64,000 nt of DNA. Source: Flavobacterium psychrophilum. GTDB taxonomy: Bacteria; Bacteroidota; Bacteroidia; Flavobacteriales; Flavobacteriaceae. Below, one piece after another: positions 1-7,781 of this stretch; within the stretch, counting starts at the first letter, position 1, and the number at the start of each line of letters is the position of its first letter. The position numbers and the translations under genes were made by a program. Where the stretch lies: NCBI GenBank assembly GCA_003243255.1, contig QFQM01000007.1, positions 1 to 64,000 on the forward strand. The letters are read 5' to 3'. Below the pieces are notes generated by a model. The model saw only the letters and a list, made by a program, of their open reading frames with translations, had not been told where the DNA came from and did no database searches.

Positions 1-109
1 TAATCACGTTCATGTTGTACATGTACTGTGTGTAGTGAGGGTCTTGCTGGGCGTTAGCGTCAGCAAGTCCGCCTAGAGCTAATAATGCTGCAAGGTATAA
101 TTTCTTCAT
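1..109 (-). CDS. PorP/SprF family T9SS outer-membrane protein, N-terminal fragment
   Basis: Only the first 36 residues lie in the window; the gene runs off the left edge. The reading starts with an ATG at 109 and gives a signal peptide (MKKLYLAALLALGG, cut near ANA-Q) followed directly by QQDPHYTQYMYN. That stretch is typical of the mature N-terminus of PorP/SprF proteins, outer-membrane partners of individual T9SS adhesins in gliding Bacteroidetes. The family normally has about 300 residues and usually sits directly downstream of a giant adhesin gene, but here the upstream side is a regulator on the same strand (284-1927) and no adhesin is seen next to it. What lies downstream is unknown. 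The family call rests on a short but characteristic segment. Confidence 0.7.
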   Translation of the reverse strand, partial: MKKLYLAALLALGGLADANAQQDPHYTQYMYNMNVI

Positions 110-154
110 TCGTTAGTTTTGTTAGTTTAGTTAATAGGGTGCATTCTAAGACAT

Positions 155-194
155 ATGTTGCTGCTGTCTTCAGTATATCAGGCAGCAGCAACAT
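155..194. repeat. 12-bp perfect stem-loop upstream of the PorP/SprF fragment
   Basis: The arms ATGTTGCTGCTG (155-166) and CAGCAGCAACAT (183-194) are perfect inverted repeats around a 16-base loop. The structure lies 46 bases upstream of the PorP/SprF start and has no T-run on either side, so it does not look like an intrinsic terminator. It could be an operator or a 5'-UTR structure of the minus-strand PorP/SprF transcript. The rest of 110-283 shows nothing else that I recognise. Confidence 0.4.
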
Positions 195-283
195 AATGTT
201 TAGACTTGTATCTGTCGATAAGGTTTAACGGATAGTTAAATTTTAACTAATTCTAAATTACTGACAGTATATGCCTTACAAAT

Positions 284-1927
284 TTAGAGTGATGTAATGT
301 AGTCGTACAGCGAGGTGTTTTCAGGCACGGCTAATTTTGAAGCTATCCGCTCTTTACGTTTACGGCACGCCTCAGGGGTAATGTTAAGCATAGAGGCAAT
401 TTCCTTTGTGCTTAAGTTCATGTAAATATACGAGAGGAAACGAATGTCGTTTGCAGTAAGCGATGGGTGTAATACCTTAAGCTTGTTTATAAAACTTTGA
501 TTTACTTCCTCAAAATGGGTAATAAAGCTATCCCATTCCTTATCGGCTTTCAGGTGACCTTCAAGGCTTTTTAGCTGTGTTGCCAGCAATTTGTTTTTTG
601 CCATTTCAGGCGATTGTGATAGTGTCGAGATTACTTCTTCTATAAGCTGGTTCCTGCCTGAAAGGTATAATGCTTTAGCAGAAAGTTTTCGGTTACGCGC
701 TTCCAGCTCGTTCTTAAGCCGTTCTTCTTCAAGTAATGCGGCCGTTTCTTTTTCGCGGTGCTCGTTCTTTTCTTTTTCGAGTTCCAGCGCAATTACCTGC
801 TCGTTGTGTTCGGCAATAAGCTTATTTCTTTTAAGGCGGGCGTTTATGTTTCTTAATGATAGTGAAATAATAATTACAATAGCAACTATAAAACCGATGA
901 TGTAATAGAACCTCTTTCGTTCGTCGCCCAGTTTTTCGTCGTTTATTCTTATTTGGTTGCGGTATTCCTGAATTTCGAATTTTACCCTGTCATTCTCATA
1001 CAGCCTTCCGTTCTTTATATTGTTCAGGTCGGCTTCCGCTTTTATTACAGAATCTTTGTATTGCAGTGCCAGTTCGTAGCGTTTTGTTTTGGCATGGGTC
1101 TGCGAAAGAAATTCGAAAATCGTTTTTTTAGTTTCAGGACTTTTAGTAACAGAAAGCAGTTTTTTCAGGTCGGTTTCCGCTAACGCAAAATTACCTTCTT
1201 TAATGTAAGCTTCTATAATAACCAGCTGCAGCTGAACACCAATGTTGTTAAAGTCTTTGTTGGGCAGGATTTTGTAAAGCTCCTGTGCTTTTAATCTTGC
1301 TTTTGCAGCGTTTCCTGAAATCAGTTCGTTCTGTACCAGGGTAACCTGGCTCATTGCATAAAAGTTGGGATCCTTTTTCAGATAGGGCATCGATTCCAGC
1401 AAATACTTCTTTGCTCTTACCGCATCGTTGGATGCATTATACGCACTGCCCAGGTTCATGGCATATAGCCCTATTTTTATGCTGTCTTTGTTTTCGATAG
1501 CAATATCATAAGCTTTCTTAAAATATTCGCGGGCCTTTTCGTGATTGTCTTCTTTAGAGTATAAGATAGCGATGTTGTTTAGCACTACCATCTCTGACCT
1601 TGAATCTAAATGTTTCAGGGCAATATTATAGCTCTCAAGATAGTAATCCAGTGCTTCGCCATAGTCCAGCATCGAAAAGTAATTGGCGCCTATATTATTA
1701 GTTGCCAGAAATTGCTGGTAATACCAGTGATTCTTTTCGGCAATGCTGCGGGCTTCGGTAAGCAGCTCAAGCGATTTAATGTGATCCTTTCTCCACATGG
1801 CATCAATCCCTTTTTTTACGAGCGAGTCGCAATGCTCAAGGGACTGCCCTTTTGCGGGCAGGCATAAAAACAACAGCAGTAGTGTATATATGGCAGCAGT
1901 GTGTTGCCATTTTAAAATTGTTTTCAT
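284..1927 (-). CDS. Membrane-anchored TPR protein with C-terminal LuxR-like HTH
   Basis: 547 residues. A signal peptide or first membrane segment (about 8-27) is followed by a tetratricopeptide-like helical region (about 30-310), one strong transmembrane helix (about 340-362, rich in I/V/F), a charged coiled coil (about 365-425) and a C-terminal helix-turn-helix (about 486-547). The HTH contains LTANDIRFLSYIYMNLSTKE and IASMLNITPEACRKRKERI, which resembles the LuxR/GerE fold. This TPR-TM-coiled-coil-HTH layout is common in Bacteroidetes and is usually annotated as a transcriptional regulator. The TPR part would be periplasmic and the HTH cytoplasmic, so it may be a one-component membrane sensor. 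No kinase or receiver domain is visible. Its targets are unknown; the neighbouring bioB and PorP/SprF genes are candidates only by position. Confidence 0.75.
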   Translation of the reverse strand: MKTILKWQHTAAIYTLLLLFLCLPAKGQSLEHCDSLVKKGIDAMWRKDHIKSLELLTEARSIAEKNHWYYQQFLATNNIGANYFSMLDYGEALDYYLESYNIALKHLDSRSEMVVLNNIAILYSKEDNHEKAREYFKKAYDIAIENKDSIKIGLYAMNLGSAYNASNDAVRAKKYLLESMPYLKKDPNFYAMSQVTLVQNELISGNAAKARLKAQELYKILPNKDFNNIGVQLQLVIIEAYIKEGNFALAETDLKKLLSVTKSPETKKTIFEFLSQTHAKTKRYELALQYKDSVIKAEADLNNIKNGRLYENDRVKFEIQEYRNQIRINDEKLGDERKRFYYIIGFIVAIVIIISLSLRNINARLKRNKLIAEHNEQVIALELEKEKNEHREKETAALLEEERLKNELEARNRKLSAKALYLSGRNQLIEEVISTLSQSPEMAKNKLLATQLKSLEGHLKADKEWDSFITHFEEVNQSFINKLKVLHPSLTANDIRFLSYIYMNLSTKEIASMLNITPEACRKRKERIASKLAVPENTSLYDYITSL

Positions 1928-1947
1928 CTGGGTTGGATTCGTAAAGC

Positions 1948-1955
1948 CAAAGATA
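1948..1955 (-). promoter_or_regulatory. -7 promoter element of the TPR/HTH gene
   Basis: The minus strand reads TATCTTTG, matching the Bacteroidetes -7 consensus TAnnTTTG, and ends 20 bases before the ATG at 1927. A TTTG 13 bases further upstream is closer than the usual -33 spacing, so the -33 box is uncertain. Confidence 0.4.
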
Positions 1956-1975
1956 GCTAATATGAAGGCAAATAA

Positions 1976-2005
1976 AAAAGCTCCTTATTGGTATAAGGAG
2001 CTTTT
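1976..2005 (-). terminator. Intrinsic terminator after bioB
   Basis: Arms AAAAGCTCCTTAT (1976-1988) and ATAAGGAGCTTTT (1993-2005) form a 13-bp stem with a 4-base loop. On the minus strand it lies 17 bases after the bioB stop and is followed by a run of T. It also separates bioB from the regulator gene downstream. Confidence 0.85.
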
Positions 2006-2021
2006 ATGAATTTGTATAAAA

Positions 2022-3107
2022 TTATGCCTTTTTGCCAGAAGCTTCAAGGTTACGCTCAATCTTGTGTCCGGGACGAGACCATTTTGGTTTTTCGCCAAGC
2101 GGAGCATATTCAGAGTCTTCTGCCTCAACTGTTTTAGGCTGAGATATCTTTGTAAATGGCTTTTGTGGCGTAAGGCCAAGCATTTCGAACATTTTCATGT
2201 CTTCGTTTACATCCGGGTTAGGGGTAGTAAGCAGCTTGTCTCCTGCAAAAATCGAGTTAGCACCCGCAAAGAAACACATTGCCTGGCCTTCGCGGCTCAT
2301 TTGTGTGCGTCCTGCCGATAGCCTTACCTGAGTATCCGGCATTACAATACGGGTAGTAGCTACCATACGTATCATTTCCCAAATCTCAACAGGCTTTTCG
2401 TTTTCCATCGGAGTACCCTCAACAGCTACAAGCGCATTGATAGGCACCGACTCCGGCTGAGGGTTAAGAGAAGCAAGCGCTACAAGCATTCCTGCTCTGT
2501 CTTCTACGCTTTCTCCCATACCTATAATTCCGCCGCTACATACAGTAACGTTCGTTTTTCTTACGTTATCAATAGTCTGAAGGCGGTCTTCATAGCCACG
2601 TGTAGAGATAACCTCTTTATAGTATTCTTCAGAAGTATCAAGGTTGTGGTTGTAAGCATAAAGTCCTGCTTCGGCAAGGCGTTTTGCCTGATTTTCGGTA
2701 AGCATACCCAGCGTACAGCAAACTTCCATGTCCAGTTTGTTGATGGTTCTTACCATCTCCAGTACCTGGTCAAATTCCGGCCCGTCTTTTACGTTTCTCC
2801 ATGCAGCACCCATACATACACGTGATGATCCGCTTGCTTTGGCACGCAATGCCTGTGCTTTTACCTGCTGAACACCCATAAGGTCGTTGCCTTCTACGCC
2901 TGTATGATAACGGGCTGCCTGTGGGCAGTAACCGCAATCTTCAGGGCATCCGCCGGTTTTTATCGATAGTAATGTTGAAACCTGTACCACGTTAGGGTCA
3001 TGGTTTACCCTGTGTACCGATGCTGCTTCATATAGAAGGTCCATCATCGGTTTATTATATAAGGCTATAATTTCTTCTTTAGTCCAGTCGTGCCTTTTTG
3101 TATTCAT
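2022..3107 (-). CDS. bioB: Biotin synthase
   Basis: 361 residues, the usual length. Biotin synthase is a radical SAM enzyme that inserts sulfur into dethiobiotin, the last step of biotin synthesis. The CxxxCxxC motif that binds the SAM [4Fe-4S] cluster is seen as C54, C58 and C61 (GGCPEDCGYCPQ). Other family segments include YNHNLDTSEEYY, GGIIGMGES and the SAGRTQMS region near the C-terminus, which carries the arginine associated with the [2Fe-2S] cluster. No other bio genes are present nearby, so it is a single-gene unit with its own promoter (3128-3135) and terminator (1976-2005). The ATG at 3107 is the only sensible start. No BioQ or BirA-type operator is recognised. Confidence 0.97.
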   Translation of the reverse strand: MNTKRHDWTKEEIIALYNKPMMDLLYEAASVHRVNHDPNVVQVSTLLSIKTGGCPEDCGYCPQAARYHTGVEGNDLMGVQQVKAQALRAKASGSSRVCMGAAWRNVKDGPEFDQVLEMVRTINKLDMEVCCTLGMLTENQAKRLAEAGLYAYNHNLDTSEEYYKEVISTRGYEDRLQTIDNVRKTNVTVCSGGIIGMGESVEDRAGMLVALASLNPQPESVPINALVAVEGTPMENEKPVEIWEMIRMVATTRIVMPDTQVRLSAGRTQMSREGQAMCFFAGANSIFAGDKLLTTPNPDVNEDMKMFEMLGLTPQKPFTKISQPKTVEAEDSEYAPLGEKPKWSRPGHKIERNLEASGKKA

Positions 3108-3127
3108 ATTGGTAAATTAAATTGCTC

Positions 3128-3135
3128 CAAAAGTA
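3128..3135 (-). promoter_or_regulatory. -7 promoter element of bioB
   Basis: The minus strand reads TACTTTTG, a perfect TAnnTTTG, 20 bases before the bioB ATG. A TTTC about 20 bases upstream could serve as the -33 element. Confidence 0.5.
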
Positions 3136-3172
3136 GCAAATTCCTGTTATGTACAGAAATATCTATAGAAGA

Positions 3173-3660
3173 TTAATGCTGGTTGTGCGCAACGTCATCT
3201 ACCTTGTTGATTTTTTCTACTTTATCTTTCCAGTATTGCATCAGGGCAAAAGATACAATCATCGATGCTGCAAAACCTTCAATGGTTAGTGCCGAAACAA
3301 ACTGGTACAATGATGGCTCACCTCCGCCAAAAATATAGGCAGCAGCATAGTTTTGCAGGTATTCGTTAGCACCACCGTGGCTCGCGCCTTTGTATTCAAC
3401 ATAGCAATAAAACTGAAGATACCCAGTGCAAGGCTCACAAGCGCTGTAAATATACCCGCTGTAAGATTGGTAAAGTAACCATATATATGATCCTGATAAT
3501 TTGATTTTATGGTCTTGTTTACACCCCAAATTACAAATATGAAGTTGACCAGCCTAAGGTATATCTGGTTTGATAGTCCTACCATCTCCATCAGCAGGAA
3601 AAAAAGTGCGATTCCCACAAAAATTAAAAAGCCGTTAAGTGCTACTCTTGAAAAGTTCAT
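3173..3660 (-). pseudogene. Small membrane protein (DUF4199-like), interrupted by a frameshift
   Basis: Two overlapping readings in different frames give one sensible protein of about 162 residues. The first frame starts at 3660 with MNFSRVALNGFLIFVGIALF and carries two or three membrane helices up to AMLNTKAR. The second frame supplies HGGANEYLQNYAAAYIFGGG, a last helix (EGFAASMIVSFALMQYW) and a charged tail ending at 3173. Joining them needs a one-base deletion near 3383-3395. The layout resembles the DUF4199 family of small Bacteroidetes membrane proteins, function unknown. The break may be a true mutation or a sequencing error; nothing like a slippery heptamer with a downstream structure was recognised. 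If intact it would sit in the inner membrane. Confidence 0.6.
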
Positions 3661-3857
3661 AGTTTTTGTTTTTTTGGTTCGTATACAGTTAACTTATTGG
3701 CCCGTAAAGGCCTAAAAAACACATTTGATGAACTATGAAGTTACCCGATGTATTTATACCCGAATTTAGGCATAAAACAGCAGAACTGAATGAAGATTAA
3801 TAAATATTTAATAAAACAATTATGATAAAATTATGATATGGCTTTATCTGTTGGGTT

Positions 3858-5171
3858 TTATTTAATTTCCGGCAAAAGTATCCAGTCACAATGGAAGAAA
3901 TAATCCCATTTTGCAGCGGCAAGGTCTACAGTCGGATCAATAAGGGTAACATATTGGCTATTGTTTATATTCACACGGGTATCGGCATAAACAGCCACGT
4001 CATTACCCTGCGCAGCAAAGTGCTTATGGATGTACTGCGCCGTTTGCCATATCATGTCGGGTTTGGTTTCCATACTGTTTATCTGCTTTTGGGTAAACTC
4101 TCCATGCAGGTCGAAATGCAGTTTCCTGCCCGTTTTTTTGTCAATAACTTTAAATGAGGTCCCTCCGCCACGGCTGCGAAGCATCATGCGCCAGCTCAGG
4201 CGGTGGCCTTCTTCGGTAAGCAATACATCACCTTTAATAAGGTAATGGCGTAACGGAAGCAATAACTGTATAATCATGTACGGAATAAAGAAGTATAGCA
4301 GTATTTTTCGGCCTTCATCGGCAGGCTGCCCAGCATCTTCGGCAAAAGGTTTCTTTTTAAAGAACATTCTCCTGATACTGTCCGGAGGATAAAAGAAAAC
4401 CGCAAAGCTAAGGGCGAAGAACGGGAAGATGCCTATTTGTAACGTAATTGAATTAAAGATGTGAAAAATAAGCGACGCAACGAAAGCAATAGTACGCGTA
4501 CGCTTAAAAAGCATCAGCGGAACAACTGAAAGGTCGAACACCATACCTGCATAAGTGATAAAAAGGTAGAACCACTTTTGTGTCATAATCTCATGCAGCG
4601 TAGGGTTGCTTACCGATTGGCTCATTAAGTTGTGCACAAACGTACCGTTTAACCATCCGGGGTAGAATTTGGCCAGCGTTGCATAAAAATATACTATGGT
4701 CACCTGCAGGATCATTACCCACGAACACCAGGCAGGCATGGTAAGTTTTCTGATCGATGGGTTTTGCTTAGCGTCTACAGAAGCATAACGGTTTGCCGGA
4801 AGGAAAAGCATCATTAGGCACACCAACAACAACAGGTAGTAGTGGTTGTTGTAAGAGGTTTTCTGCATAAAGTAGGCACCGGCCCAAAGCAGGGTGTAGA
4901 GCCCTAGTGTCCATCGGTATTTGTAGCCTATCATTACAAGCAGCCCGAGAATACCCATAGCAGCAAAGTAAAAATACATGCCATAGCCCGGAAGCGGTTG
5001 CAGCCACTCCATACCAATATGTGAGAAAGTGTAAGTTGGGTCAACAAGATTGCTCTTAACCCAGCCGGTAGCAATCGCGCCGAAGGTTTCGCATGCCAGC
5101 AGGAAACCTAAAAAGATCCTGAAAATAATTAACGGGGCGTTATCTATTTGAAGGAACAGGCGCTGTTTCAT
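3858..5171 (-). CDS. HTTM / vitamin K-dependent carboxylase-like membrane protein
   Basis: 437 residues with many membrane helices across the first two thirds, then a soluble C-terminal part (from about 320). The segment YNNHYYLLLLVCLMMLFLPANR (about 107-128) is characteristic of the HTTM domain shared with vitamin K-dependent gamma-carboxylases. Bacterial HTTM proteins are common in Flavobacteria, but their substrate and even catalytic activity are mostly unproven. The ATG overlaps the stop of ribF by four bases (ATGA), so the two genes are very likely translated together. Nothing in the sequence shows a vitamin K substrate or a propeptide-bearing partner nearby. I am confident of the family, not of the reaction. 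Confidence 0.8.
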   Translation of the reverse strand: MKQRLFLQIDNAPLIIFRIFLGFLLACETFGAIATGWVKSNLVDPTYTFSHIGMEWLQPLPGYGMYFYFAAMGILGLLVMIGYKYRWTLGLYTLLWAGAYFMQKTSYNNHYYLLLLVCLMMLFLPANRYASVDAKQNPSIRKLTMPAWCSWVMILQVTIVYFYATLAKFYPGWLNGTFVHNLMSQSVSNPTLHEIMTQKWFYLFITYAGMVFDLSVVPLMLFKRTRTIAFVASLIFHIFNSITLQIGIFPFFALSFAVFFYPPDSIRRMFFKKKPFAEDAGQPADEGRKILLYFFIPYMIIQLLLPLRHYLIKGDVLLTEEGHRLSWRMMLRSRGGGTSFKVIDKKTGRKLHFDLHGEFTQKQINSMETKPDMIWQTAQYIHKHFAAQGNDVAVYADTRVNINNSQYVTLIDPTVDLAAAKWDYFFHCDWILLPEIK

Positions 5172-6103
5172 AGGCTGTGATTTTCAAACCAGGCAATGGT
5201 GTCGAGCCTGTCTTTTTCTATCTGTTGTTTCAATAAATCAAACGATTCAAATTTAACCTCGTCGCGCAGCCTGTGGTGAAAGTTCACTTTTACAGGTTTG
5301 CCATATAGGTCTTCGTTAAAGTTGAGGTAGTGCACCTCTATAGTAGTTCCTATGCCGTTTACAGTAGGGCGGGTGCCAATGTTCATCATGCCGTGAACGG
5401 TTTTGCCGTTTATCTCTGATGAAACTACATAAACGCCGTTGGCAGGGATAAGCTTGTAGCTTTCGGTAGGTTGGATGTTAGCCGTAGGGAAACCTATAGT
5501 GCGCCCCAGCTGTTTGCCTTCTACCACGGTTCCGTTTATGAAATACGGATAGCCCAAAAAGTTGTTGGCAACATCAATATGTCCCTCGTTCAGGGCATGG
5601 CGAATTTTGGTAGAGCTTACCGAAACCTCGTCTATGGCAAGTGCTGATATTTTCTCGACTTCAAAGCCATATTCTTCCCCAAATCGGATGAGGTCGTCAA
5701 TATTTGCGGTACGGTTACGTCCAAAACGGTGGTCGTGGCCTATGATTATTTTGGCAATATTGAGTCCTTCAACCAATACATCCCTAACAAATTCTTCGGC
5801 AGTCAGCCTTGAAAAGGCCATGTCAAACGGATGGATTATAAGGTTGTCGATGCCTTGTTTTTCAAGGAGGGCTGCCTTTTCGTCCATGGTGTTGAGTAAC
5901 TTCAGGTCGCTGTTTTGCTGCAAAACCATTCGCGGATGCGGGAAAAACGTAAGCACAACGCTCTCACAGCCTGATTGTTTGCTGCTGTTGGTTAGTTTTT
6001 CCAGTATGCTTTTGTGGCCTTTGTGCACGCCGTCAAAAGTACCCAGGGTAACGATGGTCTTGGTAGTTGGGGTAAACTCCTGTATTGAATTGAAAATTTT
6101 CAA
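5168..6103 (-). CDS. ribF: Bifunctional riboflavin kinase / FAD synthetase
   Basis: 311 residues, normal for RibF, which phosphorylates riboflavin to FMN and adenylates FMN to FAD. The N-terminal FAD synthetase domain has the nucleotide-binding motif GTFDGVHKGH (21-30) and the IIGHDHRFGRNR segment. The C-terminal kinase domain carries GRTIGFPTANI (about 201-211) and the NIGTRPTV segment. The start is a TTG at 6103: no ATG lies upstream in frame, and a promoter -7 element ends 20 bases before it. It is the first gene of a two-gene unit with the HTTM protein. No FMN riboswitch is seen, which is expected for ribF alone. Confidence 0.95.
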   Translation of the reverse strand: MKIFNSIQEFTPTTKTIVTLGTFDGVHKGHKSILEKLTNSSKQSGCESVVLTFFPHPRMVLQQNSDLKLLNTMDEKAALLEKQGIDNLIIHPFDMAFSRLTAEEFVRDVLVEGLNIAKIIIGHDHRFGRNRTANIDDLIRFGEEYGFEVEKISALAIDEVSVSSTKIRHALNEGHIDVANNFLGYPYFINGTVVEGKQLGRTIGFPTANIQPTESYKLIPANGVYVVSSEINGKTVHGMMNIGTRPTVNGIGTTIEVHYLNFNEDLYGKPVKVNFHHRLRDEVKFESFDLLKQQIEKDRLDTIAWFENHSL

Positions 6104-6122
6104 ACCGCTCTAATATGTTCCG

Positions 6123-6130
6123 CAAATTTA
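6123..6130 (-). promoter_or_regulatory. -7 promoter element of ribF
   Basis: The minus strand reads TAAATTTG followed by CGG, matching TAnnTTTG. It ends 20 bases before the TTG start of ribF and supports that start. Confidence 0.5.
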
Positions 6131-6182
6131 ACTATCTGGATTCAATTAAATTACTTCGTTATGGATTTTTTTGGTTGATGGT

Positions 6183-6246
6183 TGTCAGAAGTCGGAGGTC
6201 GGAGGTCGGATGATGTGTTGCTGGCGCGAGCGTCACGCTCGTGTCC
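6183..6246. repeat. Short direct repeats plus GAGCGT-palindrome (family A, copy 1)
   Basis: The stretch 6191-6210 holds three near-copies of GGTCGGA in a row. Then 6221-6243 reads a 23-mer containing the palindrome CGAGCG-TCA-CGCTCG. The same 23-mer occurs exactly, in reverse orientation, at 21856-21878, and a diverged copy lies at 22309-22337. It looks like a REP-type extragenic palindrome. It sits between ribF and the thioredoxin-like remnant. Confidence 0.7.
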
Positions 6247-6356
6247 ATCTAGAAAGTTAAGTTATATAAAACCGTAAAGCTAGTTCAGTGAGATTTTATC
6301 GATTTATTTTTGCGTTTCATCGATTTTTAAGTAAGAATTGACTTTCATTTTTTTTT

Positions 6357-6572
6357 TTGAGTTATGATGTAATAGATTATCTTAATTACAAAAAAGTTAA
6401 CTACGCATCAACCTACAAGGCTAATGATAATATCCCCGGAGTTTTTAATGTAAGGATTTATCCTACTACAATTCTGTACGATAAAAATGGAAACCTTATC
6501 AGGAGAGATGAGGGGTATCGTAAGGGAGGGGCTAATTCTTTACGTAGGATGATAAAAAAGGCTTTAAAATAA
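6357..6572 (+). pseudogene. C-terminal remnant of a thioredoxin-like protein
   Basis: An open frame of 71 residues begins at a TTG directly after a run of T and shows the second half of a thioredoxin fold: VFNVRIYPTTILYDKNGNLI, with the cis-proline of the YPTT motif and the following beta-hairpin. The CxxC half of the domain is missing, and the DNA upstream (6250-6356) has stops in all frames and no coding look. I read it as the tail of a decayed TlpA/thioredoxin-like gene. The alternative is a short independent protein, for which I see no promoter. The rest of 6114-6609 holds only repeats. Confidence 0.45.
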
Positions 6573-6609
6573 AGCTTAAGTTAACTATGTTCTGGTAATG
6601 AGCAAACCC

Positions 6610-7041
6610 TTATCCGTACATGTCTTCAATCTTTTTTAGATTGTCAAGGTCTGACAAATCCCAATACCACCATTTGAAAGGATCATTTTTTTCAGTGTTG
6701 AATCTCCTCTGATAAGCTACTTTGAACAAATTAAGGAACACTATCAATGCTTTCTCTAATTCAGGTTCTGGCAAGTCATTTATCTTTTTGAGCTTATAAT
6801 CCTCAACCCCTTTACGAAGTAAAACACAGGGTGTGTAGGTTGGCCTTAACAGGCTATTCCGGAGGGCAATTTCTATATCATTATTATCCGGTTTTGACTG
6901 CATAATAAGAAATCTTATCTCTGTAAGGTATCCTCTCTTCTGCTCTGTGTCAAATTCATTAAACAGACTGATTAGCGGTTCAGTAGTAATTAAGTCCTGC
7001 CCAAATGTATTGATTAGTAGTGTTTCTTTTATGCTTAACAT
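6610..7041 (-). CDS. Hypothetical protein, possibly DUF5958-like
   Basis: 143 residues, soluble, no signal peptide, rich in Leu, Glu and Lys and probably all-helical. The C-terminus has an aromatic patch FKWWYWDLSDLDNL. The order of short motifs (ETLLINTFGQD, YLTEIRFLI, KWWYWDLSD) recalls the DUF5958 family of small Bacteroidetes proteins, but I cannot confirm this without a search. The ATG at 7041 is a clear start. There are no operon partners; the neighbour on the same strand is 90 bases upstream. Function unknown. Confidence 0.6.
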   Translation of the reverse strand: MLSIKETLLINTFGQDLITTEPLISLFNEFDTEQKRGYLTEIRFLIMQSKPDNNDIEIALRNSLLRPTYTPCVLLRKGVEDYKLKKINDLPEPELEKALIVFLNLFKVAYQRRFNTEKNDPFKWWYWDLSDLDNLKKIEDMYG

Positions 7042-7132
7042 TTGGTGAGTTTGTTGTTTTACAGTTAGCGGGTCTTTTTATGTGTATCAAAAGATCAAAT
7101 AATCGAATTATCTAACGATCCAACAATCTAAT

Positions 7133-7645
7133 CTATCTCACCACAACATCAACCGTCCTCGTAGCCTGACCATCTACCAGTTGCGGTATCTCGATATGTA
7201 GCATATTGTCTTTGTAGGTAAGGATGCCTTCTTCAATTTTATACACACCGGCTTTACCACGGCAAAAACACGCAATGTTCAATACCATTTTTGTTTTTTG
7301 GATGGCAGTGCCTGTAAGATTGAGGTCTTTTGTTGTATCGTCAATCTCAAACGCAAGGGTTTCGCTGTAACCGGCATCGACAAGATTGGCATCGGTAATT
7401 TTCTTATGCGTGTATTTCAGTACTGTTTTGCCGGGAGCATCTATGATATTAAAATAGTTATGGCCGGTGTCATCAGTTTTTACCACCAGGCTTTTGTCTT
7501 TGAGTATTTCAAACCTGCAATCGGTCTGTACAGGGCAGGGTGAAGTTACCTGAGTCTGTTTTGATGATGCGGCAACAGTTTCGTTTGCGGATTTACAGCA
7601 AACCAAAAATAATGAGGCTATTAGGAGCAAACTTATATTTTTCAT
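7133..7645 (-). CDS. Small lipoprotein of unknown function
   Basis: 170 residues. It opens with MKNISLLLIASLFLVCCKSA, a lipoprotein signal with the lipobox at LVCC (lipidation at C16 or C17). The mature part is mostly beta-strand in character and includes a CPVQTDCRFEI segment and an NIACFCRGKAG segment with paired cysteines. It ends in a hydrophobic strand, TRTVDVVVR. It would be anchored in the inner or outer membrane facing the periplasm. I do not recognise the family. It is transcribed divergently from the metalloprotease gene at 7782. Confidence 0.7.
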   Translation of the reverse strand: MKNISLLLIASLFLVCCKSANETVAASSKQTQVTSPCPVQTDCRFEILKDKSLVVKTDDTGHNYFNIIDAPGKTVLKYTHKKITDANLVDAGYSETLAFEIDDTTKDLNLTGTAIQKTKMVLNIACFCRGKAGVYKIEEGILTYKDNMLHIEIPQLVDGQATRTVDVVVR

Positions 7646-7781
7646 AACGGAAAGGTACGAAAATTCGCTGAAAACGAAAAATTTATAAGTAATAATGGTA
7701 TAATGATAACTATATCACAATGTTAAAATGTTGTTATGTTTGGTAAATTATTATCTTCGTGCATCGGAAAATAAAATTTTT

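Noticed and set aside
5562..6113. 183-residue plus-strand frame opposite ribF
   Set aside because: Shadow of ribF with Ser/Leu-rich composition and no domain.
7085..7132. Degenerate short repeats of the ATCTAAC / ATCCAAC type before the lipoprotein stop
   Set aside because: Too diverged to call a repeat element; a similar AT-rich run occurs at 11865-11920.
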